A stretch of DNA of 64,000 bases from a virus: the IMG/VR virus record IMGVR_UViG_3300044692_000046, positions 31,149 through 95,148 of that record. One strand, written 5' to 3'. The notes beneath the pieces were generated by a model that worked only from the letters and a program-made list of their open reading frames with translations, searched no databases and was not told where the DNA came from. Positions 31,959-39,690 of this stretch are shown in pieces (within the stretch, counting starts at the first letter, position 1; each line of letters starts with the position of its first letter). The position numbers and the translations under genes are program-made.

Positions 31959-32869
31959 CGCCGCGACCCCCTGAGTTCGTAGGGTCGGCCGGCGCCGACG
32001 ATGGAGTCGATGGATCTCCACGTCGGGACCGGCTCGTTGTCGTAGGGCTCGAACAGGACAGCCACGCTCCTGAGTGGCTGGCGCGTTCGCTCGGCCAGCC
32101 GGGCGACCACCGCCGCCTCTAGTGCCCCGTGCTTCTCGTGCTCCAGCGGCGGGCGGTACTGACGCTCCCAGCCCGCCTCGTGCGCCATCGAAGGCGCGGG
32201 CGGTAGAGGTGGCGGCTCGTACGTCGAGACGGTGTAGGACGGCGGCGGCCACTCCTCTAGCGAGTACGCCTCTTGGCCCACCGTCAGCGAGGTCCCATCA
32301 ATCTGGGAGCCTCCGATGATTTCCCGCAGGAAGTTGCCGGCGTAGGCGCCAAAACCCGATGGGTAGGGCGTGAGCTCCACGGGGCACGTCGCTCCGCTGG
32401 TGCGGACCGCGGAACCGTGGTGTCCGCCGCCGGCTATGTTGTCCAACTCGGCACGCGGGACAGCTCGTTCCCCCGACCCATCGTCCATCAGGAGCGTGCC
32501 CTCACGGCGACAGAACGCGCATGCGCACGCGAGGTCCACGGTGAGCGTGACGGTGCCCGCATCTCTTCCAGGTTGGAATCCGGCCTCGGCCACGACCTCT
32601 TCAATCGGTCGCCACAGGCCAGAAGGCGTCGGCGTTGATTTCGGCGCCCACCGCATCGAGTCGCCACGCGTGTAGCCCGACATGTCGCTGTCCAGCGGGA
32701 AGAGTTGCCGTGCTCCTACCTGCTCGGCCGTCCATCCGCGCTGGCACGCTGGCGAACAGAACCAGCCCGACTCGCCATCTGCGGGCAACGGCTCGCCGCA
32801 GTGCGCACACCGCTCCTCGACTGCGCTGTCGATGGCGTCCAGCACGCTGTCCGCGCGTTCCCGGTTCAC
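31955..32869 (-). CDS. Unknown protein with N-terminal zinc motif
   Basis: 304 residues from GTG overlapping the upstream stop (GTGA). ERCAHCGEPLPADG and WFCSPACQRGWTAEQV form a zinc finger of the FCS/MYM-like type (CxxC ... CxxxC) used in protein or nucleic-acid contacts. The middle (VTLTVDLACACAFCRREGT) has further Cys. A proline run (PPPLPPAPS) precedes a C-terminal alpha/beta part (AVVARLAERTRQPLRSVAVL). No function assigned. Confidence 0.6.
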   Translation of the reverse strand: MNRERADSVLDAIDSAVEERCAHCGEPLPADGESGWFCSPACQRGWTAEQVGARQLFPLDSDMSGYTRGDSMRWAPKSTPTPSGLWRPIEEVVAEAGFQPGRDAGTVTLTVDLACACAFCRREGTLLMDDGSGERAVPRAELDNIAGGGHHGSAVRTSGATCPVELTPYPSGFGAYAGNFLREIIGGSQIDGTSLTVGQEAYSLEEWPPPSYTVSTYEPPPLPPAPSMAHEAGWERQYRPPLEHEKHGALEAAVVARLAERTRQPLRSVAVLFEPYDNEPVPTWRSIDSIVGAGRPYELRGSRR

Positions 32870-33183
32870 CGTTTCCCCCTCATCCTCAGCCGCCCGATCC
32901 GGCGCCACGGTGCAACTCGTCTTGGAGCGTCGGCTGGAACTTCCAACTCGGGTGCCCTCTGTGTTGGAACCTGCGGAACCCCTTCGACCTCCACCTCGGC
33001 CGCGAACGTGGCCACCATGGAGTTGGTTGGCGGCGTCGACGCCATCGCGGCCAGTGGCCGCGCCAGCAGGTCCATCGACGGCAACTCGTGCGCGCCTTGC
33101 CGCATGTAGAAGTACTGGTGGTCGTAGGAGCAGTAGTCCAGGCTCACGCCGTTCGCTGGCTTACCGCATGGGCAGGTGTTCAC
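32866..33183 (-). CDS. Small zinc-finger protein
   Basis: 105 residues from GTG (GTGA overlap). NTCPCGKPANGVSLDYCSYD followed by HQYF gives a CxC ... CxxxH set close to the start; the remainder is Ala/Pro/Val-rich with a basic end (RRIGRLRMRGKR). Probably a single zinc finger with a disordered tail. Role unknown. Confidence 0.55.
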   Translation of the reverse strand: MNTCPCGKPANGVSLDYCSYDHQYFYMRQGAHELPSMDLLARPLAAMASTPPTNSMVATFAAEVEVEGVPQVPTQRAPELEVPADAPRRVAPWRRIGRLRMRGKR

Positions 33184-33308
33184 CGCGGCTCCCCGATCGT
33201 CCAGTGCATCCCCAACAGGAGCCCGACCGTCAACACCCCGAGCACAGCCACCCGGGCTAGGTAAGCCCACTGGGTGCGAGCGAGGAACAGCCACGTCAGG
33301 GCGGTCAC
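33180..33308 (-). CDS. 42-residue membrane peptide
   Basis: From GTG overlapping the upstream stop (GTGA). Two hydrophobic stretches (LTWLFLA and YLARVAVLGVLTVGLLLGM) indicate one membrane span. Both ends are coupled to neighbours, which argues for real translation. No function assigned. Confidence 0.5.
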   Translation of the reverse strand: MTALTWLFLARTQWAYLARVAVLGVLTVGLLLGMHWTIGEPR

Positions 33309-33502
33309 AGCGGCACCTCCTCTAGCGGCTCCCGCTTCGCCCCGTACCGCAGCAGACAGTCCCAGGAGCAGAAGTGGTGCGGGCCGGAGCCGTCCGAAAC
33401 GCTCACCCAGCCCGAGCGGTACGGCGGGGTGTCGCCCAGCTCGGAACGCTGGTGGGAGTCGCAGTCGGGTCCCTCGCACATCCACAGGGCGGCCAGCGTC
33501 AT
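33305..33502 (-). CDS. Small zinc-finger protein
   Basis: 65 residues. MCEGPDCDSHQRSELGD followed by HHFCSWDCLLRYGAKRE gives a CxxxxC ... CxxxC set like FCS-type fingers. A short aromatic strand (RSGWVSVSDGSG) joins the halves. ATGA/GTGA overlaps on both sides. This type is common as a stand-alone gene in actinophages. Confidence 0.6.
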   Translation of the reverse strand: MTLAALWMCEGPDCDSHQRSELGDTPPYRSGWVSVSDGSGPHHFCSWDCLLRYGAKREPLEEVPL

Positions 33503-33879
33503 CGGTACGCCTCCTGTGCCCGCCTCAGTGCGTTGATGCCCAGCGCGGACCGCACGCCCTTCTCCTGGTTCGCCTCGGACACGGCCTGAATCTGAAAGTC
33601 CACCGGCAGACCTGACGCGCGGCCCAGCCAGTCCGACAGCGCGCAGTTGACGAAGCGGCGCAGGTGCGGCATGGCCTCGGGGAACATCGCCTCTACCACG
33701 TCGTCGTTGAGCACGAGCCGCACATCCACGTCCCGGAAGTCCTGCCGCGTGAACACGCTGCCCACCAGGTAGGGGCAGCAGCCGAACGCCTCCACGACCG
33801 CAACACAGGCGTGGTCGAGGCGGTACATGTCGTGCGGGCCGAGGAAGGTGGAGCGGGTGCGCGCCGCCGGCTCAGTCAT
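33499..33879 (-). CDS. Nucleotidyltransferase-fold protein
   Basis: 126 residues. YLVGSVFTRQDFRDVDVRLVL has the G-S ... D-x-D signature of the polymerase-beta-like nucleotidyltransferase fold: GS at 40-41, then D51 and D53 as metal ligands. A helix (PHLRRFVNCALSDWLGRASG) and PVDFQIQAVSEANQ follow. The third acidic residue may be Asp in PVDFQI. It could transfer nucleotides to protein, tRNA or small molecules; the substrate is unknown. The protein is short, near the minimal fold (MNT type). Confidence 0.65.
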   Translation of the reverse strand: MTEPAARTRSTFLGPHDMYRLDHACVAVVEAFGCCPYLVGSVFTRQDFRDVDVRLVLNDDVVEAMFPEAMPHLRRFVNCALSDWLGRASGLPVDFQIQAVSEANQEKGVRSALGINALRRAQEAYR

Positions 33880-34147
33880 GATCGGTCGCCGCTCGCGCGC
33901 CGAACTCGCGCTCGAAGTACGCGTCGATCATCGCCTCGTGGTAGCGAGACTTCTTGTCCGGCGGCATCGTCTCGGCCAGCTCGGACACGGTCATCTCGCG
34001 TCGGTACTGGCACTCGCTTATCTCGTGGCCGAAGTCGCCGCCACGCTCGTCCCCGCACCGCGAGCAGTGCGGGTTCCGGCGACCGACCGAGATCGGGGGC
34101 TTGTCGGCGCGGTCGTCGTCACGCGCCTCAGATAGGGGGGTGGACAC
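33872..34147 (-). CDS. Unknown protein with CxxC motif
   Basis: 91 residues, overlapping the nucleotidyltransferase gene start by 8 bases. The middle has NPHCSRCGDERGGDFGHEIS, then a charged helical end (VSELAETMPPDKKSRYHEAM, IDAYFEREFG). Possibly an adaptor or partner for the downstream gene. It is the first clearly coupled gene to the left of the integrase region. Confidence 0.55.
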   Translation of the reverse strand: MSTPLSEARDDDRADKPPISVGRRNPHCSRCGDERGGDFGHEISECQYRREMTVSELAETMPPDKKSRYHEAMIDAYFEREFGARAATDHD

Positions 34148-34270
34148 GGAGGACCCTCACCAGGCAGATAGCCGAGGAGGGGTCGACTCGGTGGTGCTGG
34201 TTGCAGTCTGCCATACACGCAGGTCAGGTTGCCAACGATGGGCGTCGATCTCCGACGGCGTGTCGCGGGG

Positions 34271-34456
34271 CTACTTGGCCGGCGGCGCAACCGACTTGAA
34301 GTCGATCTGGATCTGCGTCCGCGCGCCCTCGGCCCTGGCCACGATCGGCGTCATGCGTTCCATCAGCGAGCCGAGATCCTGAGCGTCCACCGTCTGGCCC
34401 TTGTATGAGCCGCGCACCCCGGACGGGATTGGCCACCACTCCACCGTGTACCTCAC
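34271..34456 (-). CDS. Unknown small protein
   Basis: 61 residues from GTG: VRYTVEWWPIPSGVRGSYKG, then SLMERMTPIVARAEGARTQI and DFKSVAPPAK. A small alpha/beta unit. It is isolated by gaps of 123 and 164 bases, so the start and expression are less certain than for the coupled genes. Confidence 0.5.
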   Translation of the reverse strand: MRYTVEWWPIPSGVRGSYKGQTVDAQDLGSLMERMTPIVARAEGARTQIQIDFKSVAPPAK

Positions 34457-34620
34457 GATCGTCAGCCTACGGCCGGGCTGATCGTTTGAGGGCGGGTTTG
34501 AGGGAGGTGACACGGACGGAGGAAGGTGGCGGAGCGATCTAGATGGCGGAGCGACGTAGCTAGATCCGTTGCCAGACAAGCTCACTGGGCGTTCGTGATA
34601 ATCCCCGTTATGATCGGTCC
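34457..34620 (+). promoter_or_regulatory. int promoter: Integrase upstream region: near-repeats and leaderless promoter
   Basis: Two adjacent near-repeats, TGGCGGAGCGATCTAGAT (34527-34544) and TGGCGGAGCGACGTAGC plus TAGAT (34544-34565), lie 55-95 bases before the integrase and are candidate arm-type integrase or regulator sites. TATGAT at 34609-34614 sits six bases before the integrase ATG, so transcription probably starts at the ATG itself. A -35 is weak (TGGGCG at 34586-34591). There is no ribosome site. Confidence 0.5.
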
Positions 34621-35706
34621 ATGGGTTCCGACCTCGAGTATCTAGAGAGATCGCCGGGGCACCTCATCCGGCACCGCGGCAAGAAGATCACCGAAGAGGA
34701 GATCTGGGCGACGGTCCAACTCCTGCCGATCCCCGGCGACCACGACGACCGCTACGGGGCTCCCCGGCTCACCTCGAGCTGGCTCAGCAAGTTCAAGTCC
34801 CCCCACACGGTCGCCGCCTACGGACGTGATCTTGCGCAGTGGCTCATGTGGTGCGAGGAGGAAGGGCTCGATCCACTCGAGGTCCGCCGCGCCGACGTCG
34901 ACCGCTTCATCCGGAGCCTTGACGAAGCCGACCGGCCGCCCGTCGCGTCCACGATCGCCCGCAAGCTGTCCGCGATCTCGTCCTGGTACAAGTACCTCGC
35001 CAGCAATCGCATCCTCGGGCACAACCCGCTGTCCGCGGTCGACCGGCCCGAGTTCGACAAGGACCGGTCCAAGACGGTCGGGCTGTCAGTCAAGGAGGTC
35101 TGGGCGTTCATGGCGCGGCTGCGCCTCGAGCGAGGACCGCAGGCTGTCCGGGACCGCGCGATGCTCGGCGTCCTCCTCGAGCTGGGCCTGCGCGTCGGGG
35201 AGCTCGCTCGAGCAGACATCGCCGACGTCCACCACCGCGCCGGACACCGGGCGCTGCTCGTCCACGGCAAAGGCGGCCGGGACCGCGTCCTGCCGATCCC
35301 GGCACCTGTGGCGCTCGAGCTCGATGCCTACCTCGAGCAGCGCGCCGCCGACGCTGGCGTTCCGGTCGAGGAACTCGAGGGCCCGCTGTTTGTCACCTCA
35401 GGCGCCAAGGCGCAGGGCGAGCTCGAGCGGAGCCGGCTCACCCAGCCGCACGTGTTCGCGCTGATCCGTCGTATCGCCAAGGCCGCCGAGATCCCGTCTT
35501 GGCGCTCGCTGTCCCCGCACAGCTTCCGCCACACCGCTGCGACCGCCGCGCTCAACGACGGCGCCTCGCTGCGCGACGTCCAAGACTTCCTCGGCCATGC
35601 CGACCCACGGACCACTCGGCGGTACGACCGGGACCGCGGCGCCCTCGAGCGCTCCCCCGCCTACCGGCTTGCGTCCCTGTTCGCTCCCACCACCGACGAG
35701 GACTAG
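34621..35706 (+). CDS. int: Tyrosine integrase
   Basis: 361 residues. N-terminal core-binding domain about 50-140 (SPHTVAAYGRDLAQWLMWCE, SAISSWYKYLASN) and catalytic domain from 155. The active-site set is visible: R191 in ELGLRVGELA, K217 in HGKGGRDR, H300 and R303 in SPHSFRHTAA, H326 in FLGHADPRTT and Tyr335 in TTRRYDRD. It catalyses phage integration and excision by XerC/D-like chemistry. Rightward, opposite to nearly all other genes, with a leaderless promoter. CTCGAG hexamers are very frequent in this gene and the next, unlike the surrounding sequence. I cannot locate attP with confidence. Confidence 0.93.
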   Translation: MGSDLEYLERSPGHLIRHRGKKITEEEIWATVQLLPIPGDHDDRYGAPRLTSSWLSKFKSPHTVAAYGRDLAQWLMWCEEEGLDPLEVRRADVDRFIRSLDEADRPPVASTIARKLSAISSWYKYLASNRILGHNPLSAVDRPEFDKDRSKTVGLSVKEVWAFMARLRLERGPQAVRDRAMLGVLLELGLRVGELARADIADVHHRAGHRALLVHGKGGRDRVLPIPAPVALELDAYLEQRAADAGVPVEELEGPLFVTSGAKAQGELERSRLTQPHVFALIRRIAKAAEIPSWRSLSPHSFRHTAATAALNDGASLRDVQDFLGHADPRTTRRYDRDRGALERSPAYRLASLFAPTTDED

Positions 35707-35709
35707 CCC

Positions 35710-36330
35710 GTGGTCATGCTGATCTTGGAGCAGATCTTCGAGCTTCGCGAGAACCAGCCACCCGAGGTGACCGATGCGGAGGTGCTCCTCGAGGAGCCCC
35801 GCAACCAGCCTTGCGGACGGTTCACCAAGGCAGGCGCGCCGTGCAAGCATCAGCGGAAGCCGAGCCAGGCGGCGTGCGGTCAGCACGCCAGCCACGAAGA
35901 GACTCGAGCGTACGAGGAGCAGTTGGTCGCCGCGAGGGAGCTACGCGAGGCGTACTGGTCTCAGCTCGAGCCCTGCTGCTGGCACTGGCCAATCACTGAG
36001 GACGACCGGGCTCGAGTGGCAACGGCCGAGGACCCGATGCAGGCGATCTACGACTGGCAGGCTGGCCGCTGCGCGGTCTGCGGCGGGAGCAACGAGCGGC
36101 GAGACTTCGTCCTCGACCACGACCACTACACCGGCCTGTCTCGAGGCTGGCTGTGCTGGATGTGCAACCGAGCCGAAGGCGCTGGCCGGAAGCGCGAGTA
36201 CGAGAAGTATCGGCACCAGCATCCCGCCTCGATGTTCGGCGTCCGCGACGTGTACGAGGGTCCGTGGTGGAACCCCCGCGATCTGCGGCGTGATCGGTCC
36301 TGGATCGAAGAGGAGTTCGGGGCCTCCTGA
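35710..36330 (+). CDS. Endonuclease VII-like protein
   Basis: 206 residues from GTG three bases after the integrase stop, with GAGG as ribosome site. The region 118-165 (WQAGRCAVCGGSNERRDF, LDHDHYTGLSRGWLCWMCNR) is the recombination endonuclease VII signature: CxxC, D-H-D-H-x-T-G-x-x-R-G and C-x-x-CN. Such enzymes cleave branched DNA or act as homing-type nickases. An earlier CGRFTKAGAPCKHQRKPSQAAC is an extra Cys cluster. It forms a two-gene rightward cassette with the integrase and shares its unusual CTCGAG-rich composition. Confidence 0.8.
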   Translation: MVMLILEQIFELRENQPPEVTDAEVLLEEPRNQPCGRFTKAGAPCKHQRKPSQAACGQHASHEETRAYEEQLVAARELREAYWSQLEPCCWHWPITEDDRARVATAEDPMQAIYDWQAGRCAVCGGSNERRDFVLDHDHYTGLSRGWLCWMCNRAEGAGRKREYEKYRHQHPASMFGVRDVYEGPWWNPRDLRRDRSWIEEEFGAS

Positions 36331-36339
36331 GACGCAGAA

Positions 36340-36366
36340 CGGGCGCCCTCCCGAAGGTGGCGCCCG
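36340..36366 (+). terminator. Terminator of the integrase cassette
   Basis: Stem CGGGCGCC / GGCGCCCG (eight pairs) with an 11-base loop, ten bases after the endonuclease VII-like stop. It is followed by CTACTCTCTGTTG, moderately T-rich. Placed between convergent gene sets, it may work for both strands. Confidence 0.65.
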
Positions 36367-36434
36367 CTACTCTCTGTTGAGTCTCGGCCCGGTGTTAGAG
36401 ATCATCATCCCCGGTTTCGTCACGCTGCGTCGAT

Positions 36435-36992
36435 CTACTCGCAGTCTGGGTCGTCGTCTTCGGCAAGCCACCGCTCGGCGCGCTCAGTCGGCACGGCTAG
36501 GAACGTGGCGTTGCCCCACCGCACCTGCTCGCCGGGACGGTGTAGCGGCTCGACGACGTAGATGTCTGGGTACTGCGGATCGTCGCCTTCGACCGCTCGC
36601 AGGTGGCCTACGCCGTCCGGGTCGTAGCCGCGCAGGCTGGAGGTCTCGACCACCAGGTCGCCCACCTCGGGGTGCATCATCCGCTGCGACAGACGCTGGT
36701 ACAGCGGACCGTCGTTCGTGGCGGCGACCACGTTGCCGACGTTCAGCCACCAGGCGCGCTCGCCCATCTGCTCCACATGCAGCCAAGTGTGCCCCGGTCC
36801 GCCCACCACCAGCTTGTCGAAGTCGGTGCCGGCCAAGTTGTGGTGGGTGACGATGCCCGGCTCGTCGTCGCCTGCCGCGTCGGTGCCGATGTCGTGGGAG
36901 GTGCCCCAGGGGCAGCCTGTGGGGCTGCCACGGCCGAGCCATTCGACGGCCTTGACCCGCCAGCGGGCACCGGGACGGCGGTTGCGGGTCAC
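36435..36992 (-). CDS. Unknown protein
   Basis: 185 residues from GTG overlapping the upstream stop (GTGA). Segments include RWRVKAVEWLGRGSPTGCP, HTWLHVEQMGERAWWLNVGN, PEVGDLVVETSSLRGYDPD and an acidic end (EDDDPDCE). The Trp-rich central beta part resembles a small sugar- or nucleotide-binding fold but no motif is diagnostic. It is the last gene of the leftward accessory chain before the integrase cassette. Confidence 0.6.
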   Translation of the reverse strand: MTRNRRPGARWRVKAVEWLGRGSPTGCPWGTSHDIGTDAAGDDEPGIVTHHNLAGTDFDKLVVGGPGHTWLHVEQMGERAWWLNVGNVVAATNDGPLYQRLSQRMMHPEVGDLVVETSSLRGYDPDGVGHLRAVEGDDPQYPDIYVVEPLHRPGEQVRWGNATFLAVPTERAERWLAEDDDPDCE

Positions 36993-37201
36993 GCGCCCTC
37001 CTCGAATCGGTGCGGGCCTCCGCAGAAGCCGACCCTCCTCGCCGGCCATTCCTGCGGACAGCCCGCCGCGCCGCAGCAGCACGGTATCGCCGGGGCCTCC
37101 TCCCACCGCACGGGCGAGTTGAGGCAGTGGCGCACCCGACCGGTGCGGATCTCCTCCGCCGACGGGATAGCCTCCACGGCCGAGCAGTGATCGGCTGTCA
37201 T
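36989..37201 (-). CDS. Small Cys-rich protein
   Basis: 70 residues. MTADHCSAVEAIPSAEEIRT, then IPCCCGAAGCPQEWPARRV and FCGGPHRFEEGA: six Cys in the second half, suited to zinc binding. ATGA coupling to the upstream SLOG gene and GTGA coupling downstream. Confidence 0.6.
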   Translation of the reverse strand: MTADHCSAVEAIPSAEEIRTGRVRHCLNSPVRWEEAPAIPCCCGAAGCPQEWPARRVGFCGGPHRFEEGA

Positions 37202-37686
37202 CTTGTCTCCTCGGGCATTGTCAGGTCGTACAGCCCCATGTCGATCGAGTCCTGGGTCATCGTTCGGATCAGCCGGCGACGCTCGGTCTCCGGCGGCTTC
37301 CACGCGTCCTGCGGGTACGGGCGCACCTCGATGCCCGCGGCGTGCGCTTGGTCGCAGCAGTCCTTGGTCCCCTTGTTCAATGCGCTCTCCTGGTAGAAGG
37401 CCACCAGCAGATCGGCGCCGGCGGCCACCATGCGGGCGTTGCGCAGATGCCCCGCCCGCTTGCCGTACCTGCCCCACTCCAGACCGGTCACCGGGTGCGG
37501 CTCGTGGTCCACCGGCCGACCGGCGGCCTTCTGCTCCCGGACCCAGGTCGCCGCGATCGTGTCCGCGCCGCGGGCAGCGCCGTGCACCACCAGCAGCTCG
37601 CCGTGCTCGGCCAGCAGCCCGTCCAGCACGCTGCGGAGGCGAGGAGCGTCCTGGTAGTCGCGAGAGCCCGTGATCAGGAGGCGCAT
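37198..37686 (-). CDS. SLOG-family nucleotide-binding protein (DUF2493)
   Basis: 162 residues. MRLLITGSRDYQDAPRLRSV and LLVVHGAARGADTIAATWVR are the two glycine motifs of DUF2493/YpsA-type SLOG proteins, a Rossmann-like fold that binds nucleotide ligands; LVAFYQESALNKGT and an arginine-rich end follow. SLOG domains in defence systems sense or process nucleotide signals, and phages carry stand-alone versions of unknown role. The length is typical for single-domain members. Confidence 0.8.
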   Translation of the reverse strand: MRLLITGSRDYQDAPRLRSVLDGLLAEHGELLVVHGAARGADTIAATWVREQKAAGRPVDHEPHPVTGLEWGRYGKRAGHLRNARMVAAGADLLVAFYQESALNKGTKDCCDQAHAAGIEVRPYPQDAWKPPETERRRLIRTMTQDSIDMGLYDLTMPEETR

Positions 37687-37850
37687 GACTTCCCCTCGAT
37701 CTCTTGCCCCAGCGCCGCGAGGCGCACCAACTCCTCCAGGCGATCGGCGGGTATCCGTGCCATGGGCGCCGTACCTCGCCGCTCGGCGTTCTGTCGGGCC
37801 GTGGCGAGCCTTCGGCGCGCGCTGCCAACAACGTCAATGTCCAGCGCCAT
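37674..37850 (-). CDS. 58-residue basic helical protein
   Basis: Short frame MALDIDVVGSARRRLATARQ, NAERRGTAPMARIPADRLEE, then LVRLAALGQEIEGKSCAS. The start overlaps the preceding frame by 17 bases and its end runs 13 bases into the SLOG gene, the same tight packing as its neighbours. No family recognised. Confidence 0.5.
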   Translation of the reverse strand: MALDIDVVGSARRRLATARQNAERRGTAPMARIPADRLEELVRLAALGQEIEGKSCAS

Positions 37851-38130
37851 CGCTCCCCCTCAGTCGGTCGTACGCCGCTCGGAAATCCGGATCGCTGGCC
37901 CGCTGCTCCTCGATGAACGCGTCCTGGTCGTCCGCGATGCCGTACGCCCGGCCCGTCTCGTCCTCATCGACAAGCTTCTCCTCCTGCAGCTCCCAGAAGG
38001 TCGCGGTCACCTCATCCACGCCCGCGCCGGTCTGCTGGGCCACGGTGTACGCCAGGTCGGGGCCGGGCTCGTCGTGCACTACGGCGAGGCGGTTCAGGAT
38101 CGCGGCGCGGATGGTCCGATTGTCAGTCAT
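37834..38130 (-). CDS. Unknown protein, possible winged helix
   Basis: 98 residues. TIRAAILNRLAVVHDEPGPD, AYTVAQQTGAGVDEVTATFW and ELQEEKLVDEDE form three helices plus a turn, in the style of a small winged-helix DNA-binding domain (variable first helix, TGAxxxEV recognition helix). The rest is acidic. It overlaps its neighbours at both ends. DNA binding is a suggestion only. Confidence 0.55.
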   Translation of the reverse strand: MTDNRTIRAAILNRLAVVHDEPGPDLAYTVAQQTGAGVDEVTATFWELQEEKLVDEDETGRAYGIADDQDAFIEEQRASDPDFRAAYDRLRGSDGAGH

Positions 38131-38485
38131 CGTCGTCCTCGTATTCGACCGTGAAGTTCGGGTTGCGGTAGAGCTTGCCGGTGGCGAGTGCGATGCTCTC
38201 CAAGTCGCTCCGGTGCACCGGGCCAGCGATGATCTCGTGGTCGTCGTCCGGATCTGCTGCGGGCGCGTGAGACTTCGCGACTAGCGGCGCCACCGCCACC
38301 GCGATCGCCCTCGGCAGCGCCTCCGGGTCGCTCGGGTTCACCGACGACGACCACCAGCCCCAGCCCATGCACGCCGGACAGTCGTCGCCGTCCCGCTTGC
38401 CGGTCCGGTTGCACGGCTCGCAGGGGTGGATCAGGACGTTGCGGACCGCTGCGTACACCTCGTCGGGGATCGGTGGCTCAGTCAT
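38123..38485 (-). CDS. Protein with DnaJ-type zinc motif
   Basis: 120 residues from ATG overlapping the upstream stop by eight bases. CEPCNRTGKRDGDDCPACMG (CxxC ... CxxC with Gly) is a half DnaJ-type zinc centre; Ser/Pro and acidic parts follow, ending NPNFTVEYEDDDD. Such motifs are frequent in actinophage small proteins. No function assigned. Confidence 0.6.
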   Translation of the reverse strand: MTEPPIPDEVYAAVRNVLIHPCEPCNRTGKRDGDDCPACMGWGWWSSSVNPSDPEALPRAIAVAVAPLVAKSHAPAADPDDDHEIIAGPVHRSDLESIALATGKLYRNPNFTVEYEDDDD

Positions 38486-39035
38486 CGTCGTTCCCCGGTC
38501 TGAGTACGGCACGGGCACGTCCCAGGCGCTGTCGGTGCATGCAGTCCGGGCGGTGGCCGAGCACCGAGTCCTCAGCCAGCTCCAGCAGATCCTTGACCGC
38601 CGCCTGCATCCGCTCGTTCTCCTCCTGTACCTCGCGCGCGTAGTCCTCGGCTTGGGCCAGCAGTGCCTCGTGCCGCTGCCGCTCCTCGGACAGCGCTCGC
38701 TCGGCCGCCTCTCGCCGCATGTCCGACCGGTAGCACTCGTCCAGCATGTGCGCGCAACTCACGCAGGTCACCTGGAAGTCAAGGCTGCGTTCCACCTCGC
38801 GCTGACCCTCGGCAGCGAGTTTCTGACCGATCAGCCGGTCCACCTCGCGCTGCCCGTCGTCCAGGTCGTCCCAGCCGGCCAGCCACGAGGGCTTCGGGTT
38901 CGGCTGGCGGCTCGCCCACTCCACCCACACCTCGCGGACACGGCGGCCCAGGAAGTCCGCCCGCTCCTTGTCCACGCGCCGCTGGATCTCTTCTCGGCTC
39001 ACCTCGGGAGACACGTCGAGGTCGTTGTCAGCCAC
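38478..39035 (-). CDS. Unknown coiled-coil protein
   Basis: 185 residues, mainly helical: SREEIQRRVDKERADFLGRR, QREVDRLIGQKLAAEGQREV, then VTCVSCAHMLDEC and a long charged coil (MRREAAERALSEERQRHEAL, EVQEENERMQAAVKDLLELA). A CxxC...C group sits between two coiled segments. May be a scaffold or an adaptor; no family recognised. Confidence 0.6.
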   Translation of the reverse strand: MADNDLDVSPEVSREEIQRRVDKERADFLGRRVREVWVEWASRQPNPKPSWLAGWDDLDDGQREVDRLIGQKLAAEGQREVERSLDFQVTCVSCAHMLDECYRSDMRREAAERALSEERQRHEALLAQAEDYAREVQEENERMQAAVKDLLELAEDSVLGHRPDCMHRQRLGRARAVLRPGNDDD

Positions 39036-39330
39036 GGCCCTTGTCCTCTTCGCGCACCCATCCCAGGAACAGGTCCGCCGCCGGCCCCTCGATGCGGTGG
39101 TCGCGGGGCTCCTTGCCCGTCGTGTGCACCGTGACCGTCGTAAACTCCGGGTCGGTGGTGATGTCGAGGCAGCCGTCGAAGACGGTGTGCTCGTCGCCCA
39201 TCAGCGGGTAGCCGTTGATGACAAGCTGGGCGTACAGGCCGCCGTGCTTGCCCCAGTTGATGGTCTCGCCCTCGGCGTCGACCTCTTCGACGGTGTCATC
39301 GGAGTACAGGATGAAGGCTCGGTCGGTCAT
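39028..39330 (-). CDS. Unknown small protein
   Basis: 100 residues, all short beta strands and loops (RAFILYSDDTVEEVDAEGET, YAQLVINGYPLMGDEHTVFD, FTTVTVHTTGKEPRDHRIEG). No Cys cluster and no membrane span. Overlaps its downstream neighbour by eight bases. No family recognised. Confidence 0.6.
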   Translation of the reverse strand: MTDRAFILYSDDTVEEVDAEGETINWGKHGGLYAQLVINGYPLMGDEHTVFDGCLDITTDPEFTTVTVHTTGKEPRDHRIEGPAADLFLGWVREEDKGRG

Positions 39331-39333
39331 CGT

Positions 39334-39624
39334 TCAGTCCTCTTCCTTCTCGTAGGTGGCCTCGAAGATGTCCGGCTTGCACGGGTAGAACTCGCCCTTG
39401 ACTCCCCGGATCACCCAGTCGTTCTCGCTGGCCCACATGGTGCCCTCCAGCGTCGGGATGGTCAGGCTCGTGACGTACTCGTCGCTCGGGTCCTGGGTCT
39501 GGTGGATCCGGCCGCCGCACCAGGCGGCGATGGCGTCCCAGTCGGCCTCGTCGGTGAGCTGAACGGCCTCGATCGTGACGGGCTTCTTCGTGAAGCGGTC
39601 GATGTGCAATTCGGTGGTGGTCAT
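39334..39624 (-). CDS. PGDYG-like small protein
   Basis: 96 residues. The start MTTTELHIDRFTKKPVTIEAVQL (in parts) and the end NDWVIRGVKGEFYPCKPDIF followed by EATYEKEE match a very widespread phage protein family of the PGDYG kind, in which a G-D/N-W-V-I strand is followed by C/V-K-P-D-x-F-E. Its function is unknown despite wide distribution. It has a normal length for the family. Confidence 0.75.
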   Translation of the reverse strand: MTTTELHIDRFTKKPVTIEAVQLTDEADWDAIAAWCGGRIHQTQDPSDEYVTSLTIPTLEGTMWASENDWVIRGVKGEFYPCKPDIFEATYEKEED

Positions 39625-39690
39625 CGGGTCAGTCCTCTCGGGATGGGTTGGCGGGTAGCTGTGTCCGGCTCCTCTGGATCCGCTGCGGGC

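Noticed and set aside
34148-34270. Possible leftward promoter TTGGCA with TATGGC
   Set aside because: Spacing is only about 14 bases, too short for a normal promoter; no better pair found in this 123-base gap.
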